This document shows, piece by piece, positions 1 to 9,218 of a DNA stretch of 64,000 bases. The stretch is taken from positions 61,885-125,884 of the forward strand of contig JAFZZS010000003.1 in the NCBI GenBank assembly GCA_017615655.1, read 5' to 3'. This DNA comes from Alphaproteobacteria bacterium. GTDB taxonomy: Bacteria; Pseudomonadota; Alphaproteobacteria; Rs-D84. The translations under genes and the position numbers were made by a program. The notes under the pieces are model-generated. The model was given only the letters and a program-made list of their open reading frames with translations, ran no database searches and had not been told where the DNA came from. The number at the start of each line of letters is the position of its first letter. Position 1 is the stretch's first letter.

Positions 1-516
1 AAAATGTTAGGACTTGGGTATCCTGGGGGTCCGATTGTCGATAAACGCGCGGCCACGGGTAATCCAAAGGCATTCAGTTTTCCACGACCATTGACAGATA
101 AACCTGGATGTGATTTCAGTTTTAGTGGTATTAAAACTGCCGCGCGAACATTCTTGTCAAAATATACACCGCCCTATTCTGATGGGTTTATAAATGATTT
201 TTGCGCATCGTTTCAGGCGTCTGTAGTTGATTGTATAACAAACCGCCTGGGGAATGCGTTAAAAAGTCAAATTGTGCGCGCCACACAACCAAAAACATTG
301 GTTGTGGCTGGTGGTGTTGCAAAAAACAGTGCCATACGCGCAGCAATGGAAAAACTTGCGAAACAACATGATATGATTTTTGCCGCCCCACCAATGAGTT
401 TGTGTACCGATAACGGCGCCATGATTGCGTGGGCGGGATTGGAAAACTATAAAATTGGAAATATTGTCCATGAACCTATTGCGCCACGTCCACGTTGGCC
501 GTTGACAGAATTATAA
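1..516 (+). CDS. tsaD: TsaD C-terminal part (tRNA t6A37 threonylcarbamoyltransferase), cut by window edge
   Basis: This is the catalytic subunit that moves the threonylcarbamoyl group onto A37 of ANN-decoding tRNAs, working with TsaB (also in this window), TsaC and TsaE. Only about the last 171 codons are present; the frame is open from base 1. The GLGYPGGP motif and the downstream VVAGGVAKNSAIR nucleotide-binding segment are characteristic of the Kae1/TsaD ASKHA fold. The final FAAPPMSLCTDNGAMIAW stretch carries the conserved metal- and ATP-site residues. The end is at the expected place after RPRWPL, so the 3' side is complete. Confidence 0.95.
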   Translation, partial: KMLGLGYPGGPIVDKRAATGNPKAFSFPRPLTDKPGCDFSFSGIKTAARTFLSKYTPPYSDGFINDFCASFQASVVDCITNRLGNALKSQIVRATQPKTLVVAGGVAKNSAIRAAMEKLAKQHDMIFAAPPMSLCTDNGAMIAWAGLENYKIGNIVHEPIAPRPRWPLTEL

Positions 517-528
517 TGTAGGCTTTTG

Positions 529-557
529 TTGATTTTTTGCGTATTCTGTATTATAAT
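529..557 (+). promoter_or_regulatory. Promoter TTGATT-N17-TATAAT with start codon 7 nt downstream
   Basis: TTGATT at 529-534 and TATAAT at 552-557 are separated by 17 nt. The next gene's ATG at 565 follows the -10 box by only 7 nt, so the transcript would begin at or next to the start codon. No Shine-Dalgarno sequence is visible. Confidence 0.6.
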
Positions 558-564
558 TTCACAC

Positions 565-1074
565 ATGAAAAACCAAAAACAATTTTATGAAAATGCAACC
601 AAAAACCTGTTATCAAAATTAAATGATATGGGGCTTTCTGATACAGATAAAAAAAAGGCCATATTTTATACCAAGCTTTTACGTGAATCATTTAAATATG
701 ATGAAATCAAGAAATTTACCTTTCTTAGCGGGGAAAATGACATATGGGATTTTGGATACGATTCCGCAGGATTTTGCCGTATTGCTAGTATAACATTCTC
801 ACTGGCTATGGGTTTTCAAGATTGGCGACTGATGTGTATTGATAAAATGAAATGGCCAGGTAAAATGGATCATCATTATCTGCAGCATGTCCCCAGTGGC
901 ACATTTTTTGATATAACGTATGACCAATTTGAAGTATATGGTGAAAAGGTTCCTTATGAAATTGGGACCCCCACTACGTTTGGTCTTGTGCCTGGTGATT
1001 CTGTATTACGATTTGCCAAGGCCATGGATATAGATATTTTTGGAATGTTAAAAGGTAAAACCAAGACAGTATAA
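565..1074 (+). CDS. Hypothetical protein with Cys/His/Asp pattern of a papain- or transglutaminase-like hydrolase
   Basis: 169 aa, no signal peptide, family not recognised. The central block has a lone Cys in a helix-like context (SAGFCRIASITFSLAMG), then HHYLQHVPSG, then FFDITYDQF. The Cys, then His, then Asp order with a strand ending in a conserved-looking D-x-T-x-DQF resembles transglutaminase/papain-like folds. That is an inference from pattern only; catalytic activity is unproven. I start at ATG 565 rather than the upstream in-frame TTG because a promoter with TATAAT sits 7 nt before it. The stop lies 2 nt before xseA, so the two are probably co-transcribed. Confidence 0.7.
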   Translation: MKNQKQFYENATKNLLSKLNDMGLSDTDKKKAIFYTKLLRESFKYDEIKKFTFLSGENDIWDFGYDSAGFCRIASITFSLAMGFQDWRLMCIDKMKWPGKMDHHYLQHVPSGTFFDITYDQFEVYGEKVPYEIGTPTTFGLVPGDSVLRFAKAMDIDIFGMLKGKTKTV

Positions 1075-1076
1075 AT

Positions 1077-2312
1077 ATGCAAAAACCAGAACCGTTTGTT
1101 AAGCCTGATATGATTTTTAGCGTAAGTGACGCATCTGCATTACTTAAAAATGTTGTAGAAACCGCATTTCCGGTAATCAAAATTCGTGGTGAATTATCAC
1201 AGATTACGCGTGCAACATCTGGTCATATGTATATGACTATCAAAGATTCAGGGGCTGCGATGTCTGTAATAATATGGCGTGGAACCCCGATTAATTTTGC
1301 ACTGGTCGATGGACTAGAAGTTATAATCACGGGTCGCCTGACCACGTATCCTGCACGCAGTAATTATCAAATTGTGGCAAATGAAATTGAAATGGCAGGG
1401 GTTGGCGCAATTCTTAAAATGCTGGAAGAACGCAAACAAAAACTTGCCGCAGAAGGCTTGTTTGATGCATCACGCAAGAAACCTATACCCAAATTACCAA
1501 CAACTATTGGGGTTGTCACTAGCCCAACTGGTGCCGCATTTCAGGATATTCAAAATCGTTTACGTGAACGGTTTCCGGTTCATGTTATACTCTATCCTGC
1601 CACCGTCCAAGGTCAAACTGCTGCCGCAGAAGTTGCCGCAGGTGTTGAATATTTTAATCGTGCAAAAAATGTTGATGTAATTATTGTTGCACGTGGTGGC
1701 GGATCACTTGAAGACTTGTTGCCTTTTTCCGAAGAAATTGTTGTACGTGCCGTCGCAAATAGCAAAATACCGGTAATAACCGGTGTTGGACACGAACCCG
1801 ATTGGATGTTAGTTGATTTTGCTGCAGATTGTCGTGCACCTACACCAACTGGGGCCGCCGAAGCCGTCGTTCCGACAAAAATCTCGCTGATTCAAGAAAT
1901 TGATAATTTGGCGCATCGCATGACGGCAAATATTACAACACGACTTCAACATGCGCACAAACACATTGAAACAATAAGTATTAAAAGCCCACGTCAAATG
2001 GTTATGGAACACACACAACGCATAGATGATATAACACGAACACTGGGTATTATCATCAATGCGAAGATATCTGATGCGCGGCATAAAATGGAAATTGTCT
2101 CTAAAATGCCAGATATATTAAATAACAAAATGGTGAATTTGAAACGTGGCCTTGAATACAACGGTAATATGCTAGATTCTTTAAGTTATAAAAAGGTATT
2201 AAATCGCGGCTATGCAATCGCACGTGACACAGATAATAAAATTATTTCTTCAACTGCATCTGCACATCAAATTGCCTCCATTGAATTTGCAGACGGAATC
2301 GCTAAACTGTAA
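1077..2312 (+). CDS. xseA: Exodeoxyribonuclease VII large subunit
   Basis: 411 aa. This is the large subunit of the ExoVII complex, which degrades single-stranded DNA together with several copies of the small subunit XseB (not in the window). The N-terminal OB-fold (about residues 10-110: FSVSDASALLK, IRGELSQ, GHMYMTIKD) is followed by the catalytic core with GVVTSPTGAAFQDI and VIIVARGGGSLEDLLPFSEE, both hallmarks of XseA. GVGHEPDWMLVDFAADCRAPTPTGAAE follows in its usual place, written here in parts: GVGHEPDW and APTPTGAAE. A helical C-terminal stalk and the NRGYAIA end complete the protein. It faces recN and addA, forming a small DNA-repair neighbourhood. Confidence 0.97.
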   Translation: MQKPEPFVKPDMIFSVSDASALLKNVVETAFPVIKIRGELSQITRATSGHMYMTIKDSGAAMSVIIWRGTPINFALVDGLEVIITGRLTTYPARSNYQIVANEIEMAGVGAILKMLEERKQKLAAEGLFDASRKKPIPKLPTTIGVVTSPTGAAFQDIQNRLRERFPVHVILYPATVQGQTAAAEVAAGVEYFNRAKNVDVIIVARGGGSLEDLLPFSEEIVVRAVANSKIPVITGVGHEPDWMLVDFAADCRAPTPTGAAEAVVPTKISLIQEIDNLAHRMTANITTRLQHAHKHIETISIKSPRQMVMEHTQRIDDITRTLGIIINAKISDARHKMEIVSKMPDILNNKMVNLKRGLEYNGNMLDSLSYKKVLNRGYAIARDTDNKIISSTASAHQIASIEFADGIAKL

Positions 2313-2321
2313 TCTGAAAAT

Positions 2322-3974
2322 TTATTTTAATAGCGTTTTTGCGGTTGCTAATGATTCAGGAGTTATTTTTGCGCCACTGATTATACGCGCAATTTCATTT
2401 AACCTGTCATCGCCGGTTATTTCATAAACATTAGTCGTTGTGGTTGCACCGTTTGATTTTTTTTCAATCTTGAAATGTTTATCAGCAAAACCAGCAACCT
2501 GCGCCGAATGAGTTATAACAAGCGCCTGAGATCCATTAGCAAGACGATTTAATCTGCTGCCAACAGCACTGGCGGTTGCGCCACTAATACCGGTATCAAC
2601 CTCATCAAAAACAAATGTATGCGCGGCATTTTCACCAGCAAGCACCACACGTAATGCTAGCATTAAACGCGCCAATTCACCCCCGGATGCAGATTTGTGT
2701 AACGGTGCAAACGGCATTCCTGGATTTGTTTTTATCATAAATACAATATCGTCATGACCAAACACACTGGGTGTGGTCTTACTAAGTTCTACATTAAAAT
2801 CGGCATTTGCTAATTTTAAATCTGGTAATTCACGCAAAATTCTATCTCGCAATTCTTTGGCGGCGACAGTACGCGCTCCAGTCATCTTACTAGCAAATTC
2901 ATCATATTTGTGTTTTGCGTTTTCGGTTGCAGACTTTATCTTTTGTAACTCTAAATCAGAATTATTTATGATATTTAATTGTTTTTCCATCTCGGTCAAT
3001 TTATTTGGTAACTCATCAGCAGAGACCCTGTGCTTTCTAGCTGCTGCACGTATTGCAAACAAACGTTCCTCGATAGAATCAACAGCGTCTGTATCTATAT
3101 CATCAGCAGTTATCTGTTCAGAAACTTTAGCAACCATTTCTGCGGCATTGTAAAGCGTATCTATTTGTTCAGAATATGGATTAGGATCTGTTTTAATACG
3201 TTCTAAAATGTGCGCTACGGCGAATATTTGGGCATCTAATGTATCGCCACCGCGTCCCATAGCCGCAGATGCATCATTTAAAATTGCGATGTTTTTTTGT
3301 GCATTTATAATATCATTGCGACGACTTGATAATTCTTCTTCTTCGCCAATTTGTACATTCAACGCACGTAATTCGGCAACATTATGCTCAAGATATTCTT
3401 GCTCGGCTGCGGATTTTGCTAAAAAATCTTCTATTTCGTGTAATTTGGTCAGTGTAGTTGTATATTCATGGTATGAATCATGTATATTCCTACTTAGTTC
3501 GTCAAAACCATCAATATTTTTGGACGCAAAATCATCCAATGCCACCCTATGCATAACTGGGTTTAAAAGTGCATGATTTGCAAACTGACCATGAACCTCG
3601 ACCAATTCATCGCCAATAGATTTTAGGGTTTTTACAGATACCGGGACATCATTAACCCATGCACGACTTTTACCATCTGTACCAATTGTGCGCCGTAATA
3701 TTAATAAATCATCGTTAATATCTATATCAAATTCATTTAATATATTTTTGATAGAATCATTTACAGAATCAAATTCGGCAATAACCGATGCAGTATCTGT
3801 GCCATTACGTATTAAACCAGTATCCGCACGACCACCAAGCGCCAAAGAAAGCGCATCCAATAAAATACTTTTACCTGCCCCGGTTTCACCAGTCAAAATA
3901 TTTAGCCCCGCACCAAACTCAAGATTTAGTTTATCTATTAAAACGATATTAGAAATATGTAGACTTGTTAACAT
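2322..3974 (-). CDS. recN: DNA repair protein RecN (SMC-like ATPase)
   Basis: 550 aa. RecN is an SMC-family ATPase that acts early in double-strand break repair. Visible parts: Walker A GETGAGKS at residues 29-36, a long coiled-coil centre, the ABC-type signature SASGGELARLMLAL and Walker B VFDEVDTGISG near the C-terminus. It lies 19 nt downstream of the separate AddA nuclease gene on the same strand. A TATAAT box at 3981-3986 is only 6 nt before the ATG, so it may also be expressed from its own leaderless transcript. It converges with xseA, 9 nt apart. Confidence 0.97.
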   Translation of the reverse strand: MLTSLHISNIVLIDKLNLEFGAGLNILTGETGAGKSILLDALSLALGGRADTGLIRNGTDTASVIAEFDSVNDSIKNILNEFDIDINDDLLILRRTIGTDGKSRAWVNDVPVSVKTLKSIGDELVEVHGQFANHALLNPVMHRVALDDFASKNIDGFDELSRNIHDSYHEYTTTLTKLHEIEDFLAKSAAEQEYLEHNVAELRALNVQIGEEEELSSRRNDIINAQKNIAILNDASAAMGRGGDTLDAQIFAVAHILERIKTDPNPYSEQIDTLYNAAEMVAKVSEQITADDIDTDAVDSIEERLFAIRAAARKHRVSADELPNKLTEMEKQLNIINNSDLELQKIKSATENAKHKYDEFASKMTGARTVAAKELRDRILRELPDLKLANADFNVELSKTTPSVFGHDDIVFMIKTNPGMPFAPLHKSASGGELARLMLALRVVLAGENAAHTFVFDEVDTGISGATASAVGSRLNRLANGSQALVITHSAQVAGFADKHFKIEKKSNGATTTTNVYEITGDDRLNEIARIISGAKITPESLATAKTLLK

Positions 3975-3980
3975 GCCTGT

Positions 3981-3986
3981 ATTATA
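3981..3986 (-). promoter_or_regulatory. -10 box TATAAT, 6 nt before the recN start
   Basis: TATAAT on the reverse strand ends 6 nt before the recN ATG. The -35 is weak (TGGAAA about 18 nt upstream). It lies in the gap between the AddA nuclease stop and recN. Confidence 0.45.
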
Positions 3987-3993
3987 TAACCTT

Positions 3994-4446
3994 TTATATC
4001 ACAGTTTCCAGTGTAAAATCATTCAACCAAAGTATCTTACATGTTATATTAAAATATGGATAAATGTCCATTAACAGTGAACGATATTCCCGTAATTGTT
4101 CGGTATATTTATCACGAAAACAAACCTTATCAATATCGGTTTTATAATCTAATACAACAACAATTTTTTTACTGAGATTAACGTATAATCTATCAATACG
4201 ACGGCTAACAAACCGCCCATTTATGTATCCTGCAATGGGTACCTCGGTTTTTGAATTTGGCCCCATGTATTCGACCAATTCCGGATTTTTTGAAATTTTT
4301 TTAATAATATCTGCATTGCCATCAGATGCCTTCCCCATACTATCAAAAAAAATATTTTGCATACGCGAATGCATGACCACCCCCGTAGATGTCGCATAAT
4401 CTTGGTGCAACTTTTTTTGAAGTAATTCATTTAAGTTATTCGTCAT
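3994..4446 (-). CDS. Separate PD-(D/E)XK nuclease, matching the C-terminal domain of AddA
   Basis: 150 aa. The order GRFVSRRIDRLYV, then VVLDYKTD, then a QLREY helix is the RecB/AddA-type nuclease core: the Asp of RIDRL, the Asp and Lys of DYK, and the downstream QxxxY motif. In standard AddA this domain is fused after the helicase. Here it is a separate reading frame whose ATG overlaps the helicase stop by 11 nt, with an AGGG about 9 nt upstream as a possible ribosome site. All nuclease residues look intact, so this is either a real gene fission with coupled translation or a single frameshift. recN follows 19 nt later. Confidence 0.85.
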   Translation of the reverse strand: MTNNLNELLQKKLHQDYATSTGVVMHSRMQNIFFDSMGKASDGNADIIKKISKNPELVEYMGPNSKTEVPIAGYINGRFVSRRIDRLYVNLSKKIVVVLDYKTDIDKVCFRDKYTEQLREYRSLLMDIYPYFNITCKILWLNDFTLETVI

Positions 4447-7072
4447 AGTTAGTAACCCTAAGTTTATCGTCCGAAACCGTTACCCCAGGACAAGTAGATA
4501 ACACATGCCAAAGCAGCCCATGCCATGACATTTCTGGGGCAGATGTATTTGGTGTAAAACCATAAATATACACTTCATCACACGCACGCGTCATTGCAAC
4601 ATACAATAAACGAAAATTTTCTTCGGTTGCTTTTCGATTGGCACAAGATTGAACCTCATCTAATTCAGGGCTTGTTTCGTTTGATTTGTGCGCAGTCCAT
4701 AACCACGTTGGATATTCATTATCTGGCGTGGATTGTATAGCATAGAAATTATCAACTTTGGGCAGCGATGTAGTATCTATTAAAAATACGACCTTGGATT
4801 GCAGACCTTTACTGCCGTGAACAGTAACTATACGCACACCATCGCCCGAATCCATATCACGCTTAATCTCGCTGGCACTGGTAATAAACCACTTTAGAAA
4901 ATGCTTTAGTGCCCCTGGACGCGTTCGTTCATACGCCAGACATATTGTTAAAAATTCTTCTAGTGGATCTATAATCTGGTTACCAAGAGCCGCTATCATA
5001 CCCTCACGAATACCATAGTTATCTAGGACATATGTGAAAAACGTATATGGCCCCGTGACAGAATAGCGATTTATAAAATCTGTTAATATATTGTAGATTT
5101 CTGGATACATGACTTTTACAAAATCAAACAAAGGCACATTTTGAATTGGTGTACCCTGGTCCAAATTTGACCGACGACGCGCGTTTTTGGTATTTCTTGC
5201 CATGCATATTTTGTAAATTGCATCGTCAGTTAATGCGAACATAGGGCTTTTTAATACGCACCCCAAACTGTAATCGTCATAATTATTTATACAAAAACGT
5301 AACAAATTCATTAAATCCTTAATCACTGGGAAATTTGGTAAAACTATACGATCACTGCCTGCAACCATAATTCCACGCCGTTTTAGTTCATTTGTCATGG
5401 GCATAGCCAGTGGATTTCTTTGTTGAACAAGAATCATTATGTCACGTGGTAAATATCTCCCAGATTTAATCATTGTTTCAATTTTATCGGCGATTTCCTT
5501 GATATATTGACGGCGCGCGACTATCGTAGTTTCATCAGCCGCCGAAACCAATTTATATATTTCCACGTTTCCCTTTTGCCCAATACGAAAACACTTGTGA
5601 TTATTGTTAATAAAACCAGTTTTAGAACGGACAATTTCGTTACCAAAAAACATATCCACTGTTTTTAGAATTGGTTCTGTGGATCTAAAACTTTGGGTTA
5701 ATGGCGTATCACTGAATTGTCGCGCATTATTTTGAATAAACGATGCAATTTTATTCCGACTTTCTGCAAATGCTTTTGGGTCTGCACCTTGAAAACCATA
5801 TATAGATTGCTTGGTATCACCGACCACAAACAAAGAACGTGGCAAATCCGTTCTATCACCTTCGGAAAAAAAATCACCCGCTAACATTTGCAGAATTTCC
5901 CATTGAAGTGGCCCTGTGTCTTGCGCTTCGTCCAGTAATATATGCGATAAAGACACATCCATTTGTGATAGAACCCACCCCATTGTTTTTGGATTTGAAA
6001 ACAACCTGTGTGTATACAGAATCAAATCTTCAAAATCTAAAACACCATACGATTGTTTCATATCTTGATACGCCTTGGCAAAGGCTGCCGATATATCAAA
6101 AAGTGCGATTGTATCATCATAAATTTTTTTATTAACGGCATAAGTATTGTAATCATGAACGCGATTTTTTTCTGCTTCAAGATATTGGTAATTTAATCCT
6201 GGTTTTATATTCCCAGTTGATGTCAAGTATCCTAATTTATATTGCTCAAAATCTATTGTATTATCAAAGTATTGACTTATTAAATTAACAATATTTATTA
6301 ATGCCTTGGTTGGTTTTTTTTCTGCAACAGCAAGTTGCAAGATGTTTTTCATAGATTCGGGGGCAAAAAACCACTCTTTTGTATTACTTATATTTAATTT
6401 TTTCTTAATCGTATCAATGAAATATTTCCTATATTTAACAAAATCATTTACGCGAAAAAAGTGTTTATATTGTGATTCTATATATTTCAATAAATCATCC
6501 AATTTATATTCGGATATCGTATTAAAAATATGCTCAAACGCATTCTTTGTATTTGTATCCAATGTTGCAGAATTAACCATGCGTTCAAGAGTCTCATTCA
6601 ACAATACTTGTTGTGGCGCATCAGATATCAATGACCATGCCGGCGTAATACCTGCCTCGGTTGGAAAACGACGTAATATTTCTTCACAGAAACCGTGTAT
6701 TGTTTTTATTTTTAATATATCAGGATTATCTATGTATTCAAAAAATATTTTTCGTGCATGTTTTATATCATCATCGGTTGGAATGGTATTTTCAGTTATA
6801 TCACGCAACAATTCGCGCAATTCATCATCTGTTGCCATCGCCCAACCACGCAGGGCAGCTAAAATGCGATTCCGCATTTCTCCGGCTGCGGCATTTGTAT
6901 AAGTTAGACATAAAATTCCACCTGTTTTATCTTCACTGCGGAATAAAATACGCAATAATCGCTCTGTTAAAACACTTGTTTTTCCGGTACCTGCATTAGC
7001 TTGGACCCAAACATTATGTGTTGGTTCCGCTGCTATTTCCTGTTCCGATGAAAGTTGCGATTTTTTTATCAT
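4436..7072 (-). CDS. addA: AddA helicase subunit lacking the fused nuclease domain
   Basis: 878 aa UvrD/Rep-type SF1A helicase of the AddAB recombination complex, which processes double-strand ends for RecA loading. Walker A is VQANAGTGKTSVLTERLL near residues 27-44; motif II is LLDEAQDTGPLQWE. Further on are VVGDTKQSIYGFQGA (motif III), VRIVTVHGSKGLQSKVVF (motif V) and LLYVAMTRACDEVYI (motif VI). The chain stops at NYDE, where alphaproteobacterial AddA normally continues into the nuclease; that domain is encoded by the overlapping next frame. AAGGA precedes the ATG. No addB is visible in the window. Confidence 0.93.
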   Translation of the reverse strand: MIKKSQLSSEQEIAAEPTHNVWVQANAGTGKTSVLTERLLRILFRSEDKTGGILCLTYTNAAAGEMRNRILAALRGWAMATDDELRELLRDITENTIPTDDDIKHARKIFFEYIDNPDILKIKTIHGFCEEILRRFPTEAGITPAWSLISDAPQQVLLNETLERMVNSATLDTNTKNAFEHIFNTISEYKLDDLLKYIESQYKHFFRVNDFVKYRKYFIDTIKKKLNISNTKEWFFAPESMKNILQLAVAEKKPTKALINIVNLISQYFDNTIDFEQYKLGYLTSTGNIKPGLNYQYLEAEKNRVHDYNTYAVNKKIYDDTIALFDISAAFAKAYQDMKQSYGVLDFEDLILYTHRLFSNPKTMGWVLSQMDVSLSHILLDEAQDTGPLQWEILQMLAGDFFSEGDRTDLPRSLFVVGDTKQSIYGFQGADPKAFAESRNKIASFIQNNARQFSDTPLTQSFRSTEPILKTVDMFFGNEIVRSKTGFINNNHKCFRIGQKGNVEIYKLVSAADETTIVARRQYIKEIADKIETMIKSGRYLPRDIMILVQQRNPLAMPMTNELKRRGIMVAGSDRIVLPNFPVIKDLMNLLRFCINNYDDYSLGCVLKSPMFALTDDAIYKICMARNTKNARRRSNLDQGTPIQNVPLFDFVKVMYPEIYNILTDFINRYSVTGPYTFFTYVLDNYGIREGMIAALGNQIIDPLEEFLTICLAYERTRPGALKHFLKWFITSASEIKRDMDSGDGVRIVTVHGSKGLQSKVVFLIDTTSLPKVDNFYAIQSTPDNEYPTWLWTAHKSNETSPELDEVQSCANRKATEENFRLLYVAMTRACDEVYIYGFTPNTSAPEMSWHGLLWHVLSTCPGVTVSDDKLRVTNYDE

Positions 7073-7159
7073 TTATATCCTTGCTTTGTTCGACAAATTT
7101 TAGTATAAATTCATGGTGACTTCAAGCGATATGTCTTTAATGGTTTATGGGGGGTAAAA

Positions 7160-9088
7160 ATGGATTCAAACAATACATTACTTATCGTTGCCGCAGGAAT
7201 TGGCGGTGTTTTATTTATCATGCTGATTGTGCTTTACTTTATATCTCGCAAATCACAGCAGGTAATGCAATCTATGATTAATATTATAACCGATCCGAAT
7301 CGCGCACGCATCCAAGATGCATCAAGAATTCTGCAAACCATTATGTCAGACGAAATTAAAAAGATTATTGCTTGTTTTCAGAACATGCACGAAACATTGC
7401 GCACACAAATTACGGCGGCTGATGAACTGCGCGAAAAACTTGGGGTTCAAAATGAAGAGTTGGTTAAAATTGCAAATGATGCGGTATCACGTGTTTCACA
7501 AATGTCTGGTCGTATAGATAATACAGTGTCTGGATTACGTGATGTTGTGAATTCAGAAAGTTGGAATGATGTAGTAAATGCGACCGACAAATTTGCAACG
7601 ACTGTTGGAAACACACTTGAACAAATTACTAATGTAACACGTGATTCTGCAGACAAACTTACCAAGATAGATGCAAGTGTTGAAAAATGGTCAGAAACAG
7701 GCACAAATTTTAACGATATGCTGCAAAAGACACTTGATGACAATACGGAACGTTTTGAAAAAATGACAGATGAATCTGCTAAAATGCAGGAACAGGTATC
7801 TAGCCTAGCACAAACAGCGAACGATGGATTCACCGCAATCAAAGATTCTGCAACAAACTATGAAAACGTGTTAAAAGACAATAATAAAATAATCAGTACT
7901 TATCTCACAAAACTTGAGTCTTTCGACAAGCAAAGCAAAAAACAATTAAGTAATCAAGTTACAACGTTGACCAATACTGCTAACTTGGTTGGCGCACAAG
8001 TGCTATTAACTGAAACATCAGTTGAAAAACAGATACGAAAACTTACTGATGCGGTTGAAAACATTATTACCAGTGCAACCGAAACAGAAAGCGCAGTTCG
8101 TGGTATATCCACAGAATTATCTGGATTGACCAATCATTTTGAATCAGAAATTAAAGAATTTGCAACAGATGTTGTTGCAGAATTAAAACAGGTATCAGGG
8201 GTTGCCGATGCCACATTAAAAGATACCAAGACCGCAGCAAATGCGTTCTCGGAATCTGTTAAAACGATGGCGACAGGCGTGCGTGAAACTCTGATTGAAA
8301 TGAACACCGCACACACACAACTTGCGGGTCAATCCGAAGGATTAATCAAGATGACAACCGATACTACCGCACAGTTGCGCCCGTTGTCTGATTTGATCGA
8401 GAAGTATTATGTTGCCCTGCCCGATTTAACAAAAACATCCGGAGATGCGGGTAAATCACTATCCAAAATTGTGAAAGATTTAGACGACAAAATCGCCAGT
8501 ATACGCGAAACTGTTGAACAATCATCGGTATCTGTATCAGAATCTGCAGCAAAATTAGAAACACTGGCCGGACAGTCACGTCAACAGATGATAGATTTGA
8601 TGTCCGATTATGCCAAGGCGGTTGAAACAATGCAAACACTTAACAAACAAATGATGGTCGCCCGCGCCGCAGCACCGATGGACGCTATTGGCACCGTTCC
8701 GGGTGCAAATGTTATGCCACGTGCCAGCAGTCGTGACTTTATAGAACAGTCTTCGCGTGAGTTTGACAAGATGTATGAGCAAACAATAGACCTAACACGT
8801 GCGATGGGGCCTGATATTCCTGATGTAGTGTGGAAAAAATATCATGATGGCGACAAAACCATATTCGCAAAATGGTTAGCCAAGATGATACGCGCCACAA
8901 ATAAAAAGCAAATTCGCGATCTGATAAAGTCCGATTCAGTATTTAATTCTCAGGCGACACAGTTTGTTCGGGCGTTTGATAAGATTCTTGGTGCGGCAAA
9001 GCAAACTGACACACCCGATAAATTGATTGCGGCATTGACTAAGACAGACCTTGGGGTAATATATTCCGCATTATCAGCCCAGATATAA
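7160..9088 (+). CDS. Membrane-anchored long coiled-coil protein of unknown function
   Basis: 642 aa, family not recognised. One N-terminal membrane helix (about residues 7-29) is followed by roughly 500 residues of heptad-rich, Thr/Ala/Asp-rich sequence resembling the signalling stalk of chemoreceptors, but I see no HAMP or receptor tip. The last 120 residues are globular, with DVVWKKYHDGDKTIFAKWL and a helical end, and may be the conserved functional part. The likely topology is a short N-terminal anchor with the coiled coil in the cytoplasm (inference). GGGGGG lies 6 nt before the ATG. It is divergent from addA, with no operon partner. Confidence 0.75.
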   Translation: MDSNNTLLIVAAGIGGVLFIMLIVLYFISRKSQQVMQSMINIITDPNRARIQDASRILQTIMSDEIKKIIACFQNMHETLRTQITAADELREKLGVQNEELVKIANDAVSRVSQMSGRIDNTVSGLRDVVNSESWNDVVNATDKFATTVGNTLEQITNVTRDSADKLTKIDASVEKWSETGTNFNDMLQKTLDDNTERFEKMTDESAKMQEQVSSLAQTANDGFTAIKDSATNYENVLKDNNKIISTYLTKLESFDKQSKKQLSNQVTTLTNTANLVGAQVLLTETSVEKQIRKLTDAVENIITSATETESAVRGISTELSGLTNHFESEIKEFATDVVAELKQVSGVADATLKDTKTAANAFSESVKTMATGVRETLIEMNTAHTQLAGQSEGLIKMTTDTTAQLRPLSDLIEKYYVALPDLTKTSGDAGKSLSKIVKDLDDKIASIRETVEQSSVSVSESAAKLETLAGQSRQQMIDLMSDYAKAVETMQTLNKQMMVARAAAPMDAIGTVPGANVMPRASSRDFIEQSSREFDKMYEQTIDLTRAMGPDIPDVVWKKYHDGDKTIFAKWLAKMIRATNKKQIRDLIKSDSVFNSQATQFVRAFDKILGAAKQTDTPDKLIAALTKTDLGVIYSALSAQI

Positions 9089-9114
9089 TCATCAAAAAAG
9101 ACACCAAAAAAAAT

Positions 9115-9144
9115 TTAAAAATATATAATATTATATATTTTTAA
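9115..9144. repeat. 30-bp perfect AT-only palindrome
   Basis: An exact inverted repeat made only of A and T, centred between 9129 and 9130, lies between the coiled-coil gene and a terminator hairpin. It could form a cruciform or be part of the transcription end. Confidence 0.7.
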
Positions 9145-9147
9145 CCT

Positions 9148-9168
9148 TGCGCCATTTGGCGCATTTTT
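9148..9168 (+). terminator. Intrinsic terminator after the coiled-coil gene
   Basis: The stem TGCGCC / GGCGCA with loop ATTT is followed by five T. Confidence 0.75.
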
Positions 9169-9218
9169 GCTACGATTTTTTATGTAAGGAAAGGAAGGTA
9201 AAATCAAGTAATTATAAC

